Assembly: GCF_002086815.1 (NCBI RefSeq)
Contig: NZ_MVID01000016.1
Location: 60,561-124,560 of the forward strand
Source of the DNA: Mycolicibacterium parafortuitum
Lineage (GTDB): Bacteria > Actinomycetota > Actinomycetes > Mycobacteriales > Mycobacteriaceae
Reading direction: 5' to 3'
DNA: 64,000 bases
Shown here: one piece after another, positions 48,841 through 56,485 of the stretch
How positions within the stretch are numbered: the first letter of the stretch is position 1
How the letters are laid out: every line of letters starts with the position of its first letter
Notes under the pieces: generated by a model
What the model was told of the DNA's origin: nothing
Databases searched by the model: none
What the model saw: the letters and a program-made list of their open reading frames with translations, nothing else
Position numbers and translations under genes: made by a program

Positions 48841-49557
48841 TCAGACCAGCGGCAGTTCGGCGAACACCGGGCTGGTGGGCCGTGTCGACCCGCCCGGCGG
48901 CTCGATCGTGAAGGCCAGGGTCTGCGACGACCCGAGATCGGGCAGCACCGCCGTGGTCGACGGCGCCACCGACTCGGAGTCCATCGTTCCCGCCGAGTGC
49001 GGCCCGTCGGCGCCGATCAGCCACATCTGGTAGACCGTGCCCGGTTGCGGCGGGCTGACGTTGTTCATCACCAGCACACCGGAATTGCGCTCGCGGGAGA
49101 ACACCACCGTGGCGGTGCCGCCGCCCGGGATCTCCCCGGAGACCGTCCGGACGTCCGGGGCGGCGAAGATCTGCTCGGCGGGGGAGATCGTCGCCGCGGG
49201 CCGCAGCGCGTAGCCGACGACGAGCGCGCCGACTCCGATCACCACTGCCGCCGCGGCGGACAACACCACCCGCGACCACCGCCGCGACCGCTGCTGTGCG
49301 GGCAACGTGACCACTCGGTCGTCGGCGATCTCGTTGAGGATCCTGTCTCGCAGCTCGGCCGGTGGTTCCACCGCGGTGGCGGCCGCGAGCGCCGCCATCG
49401 TCTCGCGCACCGCGCGCACTTCGGCGGCGAACGCCTCGGCGGCGTCGCGCGGCGCCCCGGCGAGTTCCCGGTCGATCGCCGCGGCTTCGGCGTCGCTGAC
49501 CGCGTACAGCGCATACGGCGTGGCCAGCGACAGAAGGTCACCCTGTGGATTCGTCAT
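48841..49557 (-). CDS. rskA: Anti-sigma-K factor RskA
   Basis: 238 aa from the ATG at 49557 overlapping the sigK stop. An N-terminal cytoplasmic sigma-binding domain (residues about 1-85, LLSLATPYALYAVSDAEAAAIDRELA) is followed by one transmembrane helix (VVLSAAAAVVIGVGALVVGYAL) and an extracytoplasmic domain with the RskA motif VYQMWLIGADGPHSAGTMD. It holds SigK inactive at the membrane; proteolysis by site-1 and site-2 (Rip1-type) proteases would release it. The order sigK then rskA is as in M. tuberculosis. Confidence 0.93.
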   Translation of the reverse strand: MTNPQGDLLSLATPYALYAVSDAEAAAIDRELAGAPRDAAEAFAAEVRAVRETMAALAAATAVEPPAELRDRILNEIADDRVVTLPAQQRSRRWSRVVLSAAAAVVIGVGALVVGYALRPAATISPAEQIFAAPDVRTVSGEIPGGGTATVVFSRERNSGVLVMNNVSPPQPGTVYQMWLIGADGPHSAGTMDSESVAPSTTAVLPDLGSSQTLAFTIEPPGGSTRPTSPVFAELPLV

Positions 49558-50147
49558 GCCACCCCCAGACATCTACGCAGGCCACGGATTCCGTCACGCA
49601 TCCGGGACTTGATGGTCGCAAGGTTCGTGGCGAGCCGCTCGGACACCTGAACGTAGGTCAGACCGTCGTAATACGCGAGGTGGATACATTCGCGTTGGGT
49701 GTCGGTCAGCGAGTCCAGGCAGTCGGCCACCCGCTGCCGCTCGTCGCGCAGGATGGCGGTGTCCGAGACATGGTCCGTCGGCGGCTCGGTGGTCGCGGCG
49801 CCGTAGCGGGCGTCCCGCGAGCTTGCCGCCTCCTCGGAGCGGACCCGGTCGACCGCGCGCCGGTGCGCCAGCGTCAGCAGCCAGCTCAGCGGCGAACCGG
49901 CCGACGGGTCGTAACTGGCCGCGGTGCGCCACACCTGGAGATAGACGTCCTGGGTCGTCTCCTCGCTGTAGCCGGGATCGCGCAGCACCTTGGAGACCAG
50001 GCCGAACACCCGCGCGCGCGTCTGGTCGTAGAGGGCTGCGAAAGCTTCGGCATCACGCTGGGCCACCTGGCGCAACAGTGCGTCGAGTTCGGCGGTCACG
50101 AGCGGTAGCCTAGCTCCCACCAGCGTCGATATTGTCACTGTGCGCAT
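49554..50147 (-). CDS. sigK: ECF sigma factor SigK
   Basis: 197 aa from the ATG at 50147; a GTG at 50120 would give 188 aa, nearer the usual SigK length. Region 2 (FAALYDQTRARVFGLVSKVLRDPGYSEETTQDVYLQVW) and region 4 (CLDSLTDTQRECIHLAYYDGLTYVQVSERLATNLATIKSRMRDG) are intact and close to M. tuberculosis SigK. It overlaps the end of the DUF1365 gene. A SigK-type promoter precedes the operon, so it should autoregulate. Targets are likely secreted or redox-linked proteins. Confidence 0.93.
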   Translation of the reverse strand: MRTVTISTLVGARLPLVTAELDALLRQVAQRDAEAFAALYDQTRARVFGLVSKVLRDPGYSEETTQDVYLQVWRTAASYDPSAGSPLSWLLTLAHRRAVDRVRSEEAASSRDARYGAATTEPPTDHVSDTAILRDERQRVADCLDSLTDTQRECIHLAYYDGLTYVQVSERLATNLATIKSRMRDGIRGLRRCLGVA

Positions 50148-50974
50148 CGCAGCGTGGACCGCCGCGATGGACGCGCCCCCACCGGGACTCCTTTCAGCCG
50201 CAGCATGGCGCCCTGGATCCGCATGCTCAGCGCGTCCATCAGCGGGGCCGCCGGCGCCAGCAGTTGCAGCGCGACGATCTGGCGCGAGGTCGCCGGCCGC
50301 AGGTCACCCCGCACTGTCGCGACGAACGCCGGCGTGTCGCCGCGGTGCGACGAGATCTTGATGTCGAGTCGGTCGGCGGGTTCGGGTGCGCGCACCAGAT
50401 AGTGCCCGCCGACGCCGTCGACGGTCGAGGTGGGAAACCTCTTGTCGACGATCGCGGGGTGATCATCGCCCGATGGCGGAACCAGGTACGCGTGCCGTTC
50501 CCCGCGCGGGTTCTGCACCTCTGCCACGACGCACCGCAGCACCCCGTTGGCGTCGTGGCACCAGAACAGCGTCAGCGGGTTGAACGCGAAACCCATGACC
50601 CGCGGCTGCATCAGCGCGGTGATCCGGCCGCCCGGCAGGTCGATTCCCTTGCTCTCCAGGAACGCGTCCACCCGGCCGCGCAGGGTGTCGGCGTCGCCGG
50701 CGGCCCACAGGTGGTCGCGCGCCTCGAACCGGGCGAACGGACGCAGCCACCGCGGGACGCGAGGCAGCGCGTCCAGGTCGACGAACCAGCTGTAGCTGCT
50801 GCGCTCGAAATAGTGCTGCACGGGGTGTCGCCGCAGGTGGGTGATCCGCGTGCGGTACAGCGCCGCGACGCGGGCGCCGGGGGCGGTGACGTCGCGAGCC
50901 GGCCGGAGGGTCGTGCGCCGCGGCGGCGCCGGGGCCGCGACCGCCGGCCGAGTGGCGGTGCAGGTGGGGTTCAC
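50135..50974 (-). CDS. DUF1365 protein (sigK-locus gene)
   Basis: 279 aa from the GTG at 50974. After an extra N-terminal Pro/Arg-rich stretch of about 38 residues the family core begins ALYRTRITHLRRHPVQHYFERSSYSW and continues with RVMGFAFNPLTLFWCHDANG, both typical of DUF1365. In M. tuberculosis its homologue lies in the sigK operon with the ufaA1 methyltransferase and two more genes; here it directly precedes sigK and the others are missing. The predicted transcription start lies on the GTG, so the message is likely leaderless. Function unknown; a link to cyclopropane fatty acids is assumed from neighbours in other genomes. Confidence 0.85.
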   Translation of the reverse strand: MNPTCTATRPAVAAPAPPRRTTLRPARDVTAPGARVAALYRTRITHLRRHPVQHYFERSSYSWFVDLDALPRVPRWLRPFARFEARDHLWAAGDADTLRGRVDAFLESKGIDLPGGRITALMQPRVMGFAFNPLTLFWCHDANGVLRCVVAEVQNPRGERHAYLVPPSGDDHPAIVDKRFPTSTVDGVGGHYLVRAPEPADRLDIKISSHRGDTPAFVATVRGDLRPATSRQIVALQLLAPAAPLMDALSMRIQGAMLRLKGVPVGARPSRRSTLRCAQ

Positions 50975-50980
50975 ATCCTG

Positions 50981-51008
50981 TATTCGGAGCCGGCCGCCGT
51001 CCGGATGG
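50981..51008 (-). promoter_or_regulatory. SigK-type promoter
   Basis: On the minus strand CCATCC (51008-51003) and CGAATA (50986-50981) are 16 nt apart, matching the consensus I recall for mycobacterial SigK promoters (CCATCC-N16/17-CGAATA). The predicted start, about 7 nt downstream, falls on the GTG at 50974 of the DUF1365-sigK-rskA operon. Confidence 0.7.
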
Positions 51009-51017
51009 GTGCGGACG

Positions 51018-52106
51018 CTAACCGGGGCAGTACGCCGCGGTGAGCACCGCGAGCCGGGGGTCGTTCGCGAGGGAGGTGACCCCCGGCGTTCCCTGCGTGA
51101 AGGTGGCCGCGACCGCGGGGCGGCCCGGCGCGGCGACGGCGATGCTGTGATAGCCGGGCAGATCGCCGCCGTGGCCCCAGACCCTGATCCCGCAGTCCAG
51201 ATCGATGCTCACCAGGCCCAGCCCGTACCGGAACTGCGGCCCGTGCAGCGGCCACGCGACGGTGTCCCTCATCTGCGCGAGGTCGGCGGGTCCGACGACT
51301 TGGCCGTCCAGCAGTGCCGCGAGGAACGCGGTGGTGTCCTCGCCGGTCGAGACGAGCGCTCCGGCCGTGTAGTAGCCGGAGGGTTCGGCGGCGGTGACGT
51401 CGGTGCGGTGTCCGTCGACGACCTCGTAGCCGTGTGCCATCGGTGCCGACAGCCCGGTGTCGCCCGGCGCCGGGAAGTAGGTGTGCGTCAGGCCCAGCGG
51501 GACGATGATGCGCCGGGTGATCTCGTCGGCGGCGGAGCGGCCCGTGACGGCTTCCAGGATGAGTCCCGCCACGAAATAGTTGGTGTTCGTGTACACCGGC
51601 ACCGGTCCGCCGGGCGGCACCCTGGGTTTGGCGAGGGCCTGTGCGACGTAGTCGCGTGCCGGGACCGGGCTATCCGGCGGCTCGGTGGTGTCGTCGAAGT
51701 ACTCCGGGAGCCCGCTCTGATGACGTAGCAGGTGGCGCACGGTGATCGCGTTGCCGTCGATGCCGGCACCGTGCAGCAGGCCCGGCAGATACCTCTCGAC
51801 CGGTGCGTCGAGATCGACCAGGCCCTCGCCGACGAGCTGCAGAACTGCCGCCGCGACAAAGGTTTTGGTGATGCTGGCGATACGCACGCGGGTGTCGGGG
51901 CCGAACGGCGCCCCGGTCGCGGGGTTGGCGTATCCCGCCGACATGGTGGTGACGGTGGCCCCGTTCCTGACCGTTGCGATTCCGCCGGCGAGGTCGTCGC
52001 GGGCGACGGCGGCCTCCAGTGCGGACTCGACGGCGGACGGTTGCGCGTGGGCGGCCGGCGCGACGAGCCCGGCGACGAGCGCTCCCACGGCGAGCACGCA
52101 ACGCAT
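51018..52106 (-). CDS. Secreted serine hydrolase, beta-lactamase/D-Ala-D-Ala carboxypeptidase family
   Basis: 362 aa from the ATG at 52106, which overlaps the stop of the upstream gene (TGATG). A signal peptide (MRCVLAVGALVAGLVAPAAHA) precedes the class C beta-lactamase-like fold. The S-x-x-K motif is SITK, the Tyr motif YTN in PVYTNTNYFVAG, and the third motif HGG in WGHGGDLPGYHS. It is an exported penicillin-recognising-type hydrolase or esterase, possibly acting on peptidoglycan or esters. It lies between the fusion protein and the sigK operon. Confidence 0.88.
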   Translation of the reverse strand: MRCVLAVGALVAGLVAPAAHAQPSAVESALEAAVARDDLAGGIATVRNGATVTTMSAGYANPATGAPFGPDTRVRIASITKTFVAAAVLQLVGEGLVDLDAPVERYLPGLLHGAGIDGNAITVRHLLRHQSGLPEYFDDTTEPPDSPVPARDYVAQALAKPRVPPGGPVPVYTNTNYFVAGLILEAVTGRSAADEITRRIIVPLGLTHTYFPAPGDTGLSAPMAHGYEVVDGHRTDVTAAEPSGYYTAGALVSTGEDTTAFLAALLDGQVVGPADLAQMRDTVAWPLHGPQFRYGLGLVSIDLDCGIRVWGHGGDLPGYHSIAVAAPGRPAVAATFTQGTPGVTSLANDPRLAVLTAAYCPG

Positions 52107-53209
52107 CAGTGCGACAACCGATCCCACGACCGTGCGGCGACCACCAGGCCCTGAACCAGGGCCGAGGTGGCCGGTGACAGTCCGTCGTCACCGGGCAGCG
52201 CGCTGCGGGGGCTGGTACCGCGCACGCGGGCCGACAGCTCCAACTGGGTACCGCCACCGCGGACGCGGTTGACCGGGTTGTCGGGGTGCAGTCCCCGCAA
52301 TTCCTGGGGGATCGACCCGAGATCGGTGACGACCCGATAGCCGGGAATGTCGATGCAGCGCTTCAGGTGTGCGGCGAGCTCACGGTTGCGGCCACCGGCG
52401 AGCAGGTGCGTGCTGCGACCGATGCGGCCATAGCCGTGCAGCGACACCGCGACGTCGACGTGGTCGAGGAACTCCGTCAGCCGCGCCGACTGTGCGGGGT
52501 CGTAACGCGCGGACGGCAGGTGATGCGGATAGTGGTCCGGGTGGCGCACCACGTACACCGACGCGTCCGCGGCGTCGGCGGCGCGTTCGGCGATGACGTC
52601 GGTCATCTGCTCCAGACCGCCGCCGTGGATGGCCAGGAAACCGAACCGGGACCGCAGCGTCACCTCCTCGGTGACGGCGGGGTCGCCGAGCAGCTCCGAA
52701 AGTGTCTGCGGCCCTGCTGATCCCAGTCTCTCGCGGTGTTGCGGCCAGTGCGCGGGATCCCAGCGCTCGAGGAATTCGATCCACCGGCGGGGCAGACCGT
52801 GGTGGTGCGCGCCGTCGAGGATGCGCTCCAGGTAGCCGGGACGGGGAGGTCCGGGTTCGACGCGGTGATCGACGTACACCCACGCCGGGGCCGAGCCGCT
52901 GTCGGTGTGCACGGTCATCTCGTCGCGTCGGTAGCGCACCGGAACGCCTTCGGCGCTGTCAAGGGTGGCCAGATCGCGGTCGGACACCTGCCACACCACG
53001 CCGTGCACCTCGCCGCCGGCGAACGGTTCGATGGTCGCCACGCCGCGCTCGTTGATCAACCAGTCGTGGTCGGCGAGCCTGGCGGGGCGCGGGTGGGAGG
53101 CATCCGGGCAGCGGTTGGCCATCTGGCGCACACAGAGATTGGATCCGTACGCAAAGTAGCTGTGCCGACCGCCTGGTTGGTGCGCGCTGTCCGTGACCTG
53201 GGGAGACAA
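52106..53209 (-). CDS. GGCT-like domain fused to a poly-gamma-glutamate hydrolase (PGH) domain
   Basis: 367 aa from a TTG start at 53209 with an AAGGAGAG site. The N-terminal half begins YFAYGSNLCVRQMANRCP, the hallmark of gamma-glutamylcyclotransferase-like proteins, and continues with VHGVVWQVSDRDLATLDSAEG. The C-terminal half (from about residue 180) matches PGH/DUF867 proteins: FGFLAIHGGGLEQMTDVIA, VSLHGYGRIGRSTHLLAGGRNREL. Both parts act on gamma-glutamyl bonds, so the fusion may couple cleavage of a gamma-glutamyl polymer or peptide with cyclisation of the released residue. No signal peptide is seen. It is followed by the serine hydrolase. Confidence 0.82.
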   Translation of the reverse strand: MSPQVTDSAHQPGGRHSYFAYGSNLCVRQMANRCPDASHPRPARLADHDWLINERGVATIEPFAGGEVHGVVWQVSDRDLATLDSAEGVPVRYRRDEMTVHTDSGSAPAWVYVDHRVEPGPPRPGYLERILDGAHHHGLPRRWIEFLERWDPAHWPQHRERLGSAGPQTLSELLGDPAVTEEVTLRSRFGFLAIHGGGLEQMTDVIAERAADAADASVYVVRHPDHYPHHLPSARYDPAQSARLTEFLDHVDVAVSLHGYGRIGRSTHLLAGGRNRELAAHLKRCIDIPGYRVVTDLGSIPQELRGLHPDNPVNRVRGGGTQLELSARVRGTSPRSALPGDDGLSPATSALVQGLVVAARSWDRLSH

Positions 53210-53345
53210 TCGCTCTCCTTACGTATCGGGGCTGTCCGTCGTCGTCGATCGCAAACTCTCAAGTTTAGGCCGATTTCACATGGGTTGCCGTATTTGCTAG
53301 AAATGCATGAATTGGCATTTGTTCCGGATAATCGAGGGGGGTCGG

Positions 53346-53579
53346 ATGTCCGCCGTAGTCGCCGGGTCGGTAATCGCCGTCTCGGGTGTTCTTGCCGTCA
53401 ACGCCGGTGTGGTGGCGGTCGGATGGGCCAATCAGCGTCGGCAGCCCAAGCCCACCGACCGGCCGTATCACCGCGGCACCAGCGGCCCCGGCGTGTACAC
53501 GATCCTCGGCCTCGCCCTGACGCTGCTCGTCGCCGTCGTCGGTGGCGCCGTCCTCGGTGTGGTCGCGGACCCGGGTTAG
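53346..53579 (+). CDS. Small two-helix membrane protein, 77 aa
   Basis: From the ATG at 53346 with a GAGGGGG site. Two hydrophobic helices (VVAGSVIAVSGVLAVNAGVVAVGWA and VYTILGLALTLLVAVVGGAVLGVV) flank a basic loop of about 25 residues (NQRRQPKPTDRPYHR). No family is recognised. It overlaps the convergent mntH gene by 4 nt. The upstream 136 nt are unusually AT-rich for this region and contain AAATGC-N8-GCATTT (53314-53333), a possible regulatory site. Confidence 0.65.
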   Translation: MSAVVAGSVIAVSGVLAVNAGVVAVGWANQRRQPKPTDRPYHRGTSGPGVYTILGLALTLLVAVVGGAVLGVVADPG

Positions 53580-54799
53580 CCCCACACGGTCAGGTAGATC
53601 AGCACGATGTTCAGCGCGGTGATCAAGCCGGCGACCACCCAGCCGAGAAGCGTGGTGACTCGGTGATTGACGTCGACGCCCATCAAGCCACGATCGGCGG
53701 TCAGTCGCACCAGCGGGATCAACGCGAACGGGATGCCGAACGACAACACCACCTGTGAAAGCACCAGTGCGCGACTGGGATCGATGCCGATCGCCAGGAT
53801 GGCCAGCGCGGGCAGCAGGGTGATGAGACGGCGTGCCAGCAGCGGCACCGAGCGCCGGAGCAGCCCCTGCATGATCATCGCCCCGGCGTAGGCGCCGACG
53901 GACGACGACGCCAGACCTGAAGCCAGCAGGCCGATCGCGAACAGCAGGGCGACCGTCGAACCCAGGGTGGTCTCGACGGCGGCGTGCGCCCCCTCGATCG
54001 AGTCGGTGTCGTCCATGCCCTGCAGGTTGGCCGCCGCGACCAACAGCATCGACAGGTTGACCGCACCGGCGACGAGCATCGCGATGCCGACGTCCCAGCG
54101 CGTAATGCGCAGCAGGGCCCGTCGTTCGGGGCCGGGCGCGGGGTGCCCGTGGCGGTCCCGCGCCAGGCCGGAGTGCAGGTACACCGCGTGGGGCATGACG
54201 GTCGCGCCCAGCATCGCGGCGGCGAGCAGGATGCTCTCGGCGCCGTCGAACCGGGGGATCAGACCCTCGGCTGCGTCGGCCACCGGCGGGGGCGAGGCGA
54301 ACAGGCTGGTCAAGAAGCCGACCGCGATCACCATCAGCAGCCCGGTGATGACCCGTTCGAACATCCGCTGGCCGCGCCGATCTTTGACGAGTAACAGGAC
54401 CAGCGACACCACACCTGTGATCACGCCGCCGACCAGAAGCGGCAAATCGAAGAGCAGGTACAGCGCGATGGCACCGCCCACCACCTCGGCGAGATCGGTT
54501 GCCATCGCGACCAATTCGGCCTGCACCCAGAATGAGAGCCTGGCCCGGCGGCCCATCCGCGCGCCCACCGCCTCCGGCAGCGAGCGCCCGGTGACCAGTC
54601 CGAGCTTGGCGGACAGGTACTGCACCAGGCAGGCCATCAGGTTCGCGACGACGATGACCCAGACGAGCAGGAAGCCGAACTGCGCGCCCGCGCTGACGTT
54701 GGCCGCGACGTTGCCCGGATCGACGTAGGCGATCGCGGCGACGAACGCGGGGCCGAGCAGCAGCCATCGCCGAGGCTGCGGACGGACGTTCGAGATCAC
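53576..54799 (-). CDS. mntH: NRAMP-family divalent metal transporter (Mn2+/Fe2+), MntH
   Basis: 407 aa from a GTG at 54799, about eleven membrane helices. The metal-binding motif DPGNVAAN in helix 1 (AIAYVDPGNVAANVSAGAQFG) and the MPHAVYLHSGL motif in helix 6 are intact, identifying a proton-coupled Mn2+/Fe2+ importer. It lies downstream of a DtxR-type inverted repeat (54837-54855), so repression by IdeR or MntR under metal-replete conditions is likely. It is convergent with the 77-aa membrane protein. Confidence 0.93.
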   Translation of the reverse strand: MISNVRPQPRRWLLLGPAFVAAIAYVDPGNVAANVSAGAQFGFLLVWVIVVANLMACLVQYLSAKLGLVTGRSLPEAVGARMGRRARLSFWVQAELVAMATDLAEVVGGAIALYLLFDLPLLVGGVITGVVSLVLLLVKDRRGQRMFERVITGLLMVIAVGFLTSLFASPPPVADAAEGLIPRFDGAESILLAAAMLGATVMPHAVYLHSGLARDRHGHPAPGPERRALLRITRWDVGIAMLVAGAVNLSMLLVAAANLQGMDDTDSIEGAHAAVETTLGSTVALLFAIGLLASGLASSSVGAYAGAMIMQGLLRRSVPLLARRLITLLPALAILAIGIDPSRALVLSQVVLSFGIPFALIPLVRLTADRGLMGVDVNHRVTTLLGWVVAGLITALNIVLIYLTVWG

Positions 54800-54836
54800 G
54801 GCACCCCTCTTCTATCCGGGCTTTCGAATAGAAAAG

Positions 54837-54855
54837 TTAGGTTAGCCGAAACCTT
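54837..54855. promoter_or_regulatory. mntH: IdeR/MntR-like box upstream of mntH
   Basis: TTAGGTTAGCCGAAACCTT matches the iron-box consensus TTAGGTTAGGCTAACCTAA at 13 of 19 positions, with the left half perfect. It contains the inverted repeat AGGTT-N6-AACCT. It lies about 38 bp before the mntH start. Confidence 0.55.
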
Positions 54856-54881
54856 CGTGTGGAGCTATCGGGGAGGCCGAC

Positions 54882-55121
54882 TCACCACGGGCCGAGCCCG
54901 TAGGCGCCGACGAGCGGCCAGAAACCCATGCCGTTCCAGCCGCCGTAGTTCCACGGCGGAGGTGTGGCGATGATCTGGGTGCTGCCGTTTGTTTCGCAGA
55001 AGGTGACCGTCTGGCCGACTTTCGAGCAGTCCGGCGCCGCGGCGGCGGTGGGTGCCGCCGCGATCGCCAGGAACCCCAGGCTCGCGACGAGCCCGGCGAG
55101 ATACCGCATGGCGGTCGTCAC
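54882..55121 (-). CDS. Small secreted protein, paralogue B
   Basis: 79 aa from the GTG at 55121 (ATG 55109 is possible). The signal peptide MRYLAGLVASLGFLAIAAA ends near PTAAAA, leaving a mature chain of about 50 residues with two cysteines (DCSKVGQTVTFCE), QIIATPPP, and an aromatic/Gly C-terminus ending YGLGPW. It starts 4 nt after the stop of a related gene and so is coupled. It is likely exported and disulfide-bonded; function unknown. The paralogue at 55126 shares the two Cys and the QI-x-x-TP motif. Confidence 0.75.
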   Translation of the reverse strand: MTTAMRYLAGLVASLGFLAIAAAPTAAAAPDCSKVGQTVTFCETNGSTQIIATPPPWNYGGWNGMGFWPLVGAYGLGPW

Positions 55122-55125
55122 GCGA

Positions 55126-55374
55126 TCAGAAGATGTACGGGCCGTAGCCTTCCCACGGGAACATGCCGCCGCCGTACCACGGCACTGCGTAAACCCCGGG
55201 GGTCGAGCTGATCTGGGCGTTGCCCGGCGACTGGCACACCTCGGTCCGGCCTCCGGCGCCGCTGGACGTGGTGGAGCAGTTCGGCTGCGCGAGCGCAACC
55301 GGGGCGGCGGCGATGGCCGCGGCAGCGCCCCCGGCGACGAGGAAAGCGGCGAGGGTGCTCAGACGAGCCTTCAT
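55126..55374 (-). CDS. Small secreted protein, paralogue A
   Basis: 82 aa. The signal peptide MKARLSTLAAFLVAGGAAAA runs to about PVALA-QP; the mature part has two cysteines (NCSTTSS and EVCQSPG), then QISSTPGVYAVPWYGGGMFPWEGYGPYIF-type aromatic/glycine text. It has the same layout as the downstream gene: Cys-Cys, QI-x-x-TP and an aromatic tail, indicating tandem duplication. An AAGGA site precedes the ATG at 55374. Export is likely; function unknown. Confidence 0.8.
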   Translation of the reverse strand: MKARLSTLAAFLVAGGAAAAIAAAPVALAQPNCSTTSSGAGGRTEVCQSPGNAQISSTPGVYAVPWYGGGMFPWEGYGPYIF

Positions 55375-55396
55375 TTCAGGGTCCTTCCAGCGAGTT

Positions 55397-56473
55397 TCAA
55401 GGCTTAGCGTACAGACCTTTGCCCGTAATGGGAGGTAACTTTCGCGCAGTCACGATTCCGGGCGGCGCGTCGATCACTGCCGGGATCGCGTTGACGACCC
55501 GGGCCGCGGTCGCGACCAGTCCCGCGTGGTTGTGGTCGCCGTTGGGGCTGCTCAGGCAAAGGTCCAGCGCATAGGACGGTTCGCCGGTGATCTCGATCCG
55601 GTACGACCCGCCGTGCTGAGCCGGTTGCGGCCAGTCCGGGCACAGGTCGTCACGCAGCCGGGTGACGTGTTCGAGGACGACGGCGACGTTGCCGTCCTTG
55701 ATTCCGCGAACCTCGAATCGAATTGCTGCGGTGGTCCCTTCCTCGATGCGCCCCGCCGCGATGTCGAACGTCTCGGGGGCCGGAACCCGTACGTGCGTCT
55801 CGTTCACCTCGTCCAGTTCGATGCCCAGTCCGGCGGCCAGTTGCCGCACCACCGAACCCCACGCGAGGCTCAGTACGCCGGGCTGCAAAAGCATCGGCGT
55901 CTCGTCGAGCGAGCCGCCGAAGCCCATCACGTCGAACATGACGGCCGCGCTGTCGTAGGTGTCGTAGTTGATGATCTCCATGCAGCGGATCTGCTGGATG
56001 CTCTGGCAGGTCCCGGCCAGTGCCATCGGCAGCAGGTCGTTGGCGAAGCCGGGATCGATGCCGTTCACGAAGATGCTGGCGTTGCCCGCTTTTGCCGCGT
56101 CTTCGATCGGGGCGATCATGTCGTCCGGCAGCACCTGCCACGGGTGCTGCAGGAACACCGCGCTGCTGCCGACGACGTTGATGCCCGCGGCCAGAATGCG
56201 GCGGTAGTCCTCCAGTGCGTCGGGCAGTCGGTTGTCGGCCAGCGCGGTGTAGACCGCGCACTGGGGTCCGGTCGCCAGCACCTCGTCGAGGTCGGTGGTC
56301 GCGCGGATGCCCGTCGACTTCTGCAGTCCGGCAAGCTCTGCGGCGTCCTTGCCGGCCTTGGGCTCCGAGGACACCCAGACCGCGGTGAGCTCGAAACGAG
56401 GATCGGTGATGAGCTGCGCGAGTGCGTGCCCACCGACGTTCCCGGTGCCGATGGCTGCGACTTTGATCGCCAT
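55397..56473 (-). CDS. NAD(P)-binding dehydrogenase, dihydrodipicolinate-reductase-like, KstR-linked
   Basis: 358 aa. The Rossmann motif VAAIGTGNVGGHALAQLI leads, then FVNGIDPGFANDLLPMAL and a C-terminal VVNAIPAVIDAPPGIVTARKLP. It is paralogous to the protein at 6667-7740. It lies 12 nt after the SDR gene that has a KstR operator, so both are probably part of the KstR regulon and thus of sterol or related lipid catabolism. The DapB name is only a fold label; the reaction is unknown. Confidence 0.82.
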   Translation of the reverse strand: MAIKVAAIGTGNVGGHALAQLITDPRFELTAVWVSSEPKAGKDAAELAGLQKSTGIRATTDLDEVLATGPQCAVYTALADNRLPDALEDYRRILAAGINVVGSSAVFLQHPWQVLPDDMIAPIEDAAKAGNASIFVNGIDPGFANDLLPMALAGTCQSIQQIRCMEIINYDTYDSAAVMFDVMGFGGSLDETPMLLQPGVLSLAWGSVVRQLAAGLGIELDEVNETHVRVPAPETFDIAAGRIEEGTTAAIRFEVRGIKDGNVAVVLEHVTRLRDDLCPDWPQPAQHGGSYRIEITGEPSYALDLCLSSPNGDHNHAGLVATAARVVNAIPAVIDAPPGIVTARKLPPITGKGLYAKP

Positions 56474-56485
56474 GCGGGGTGCTCC

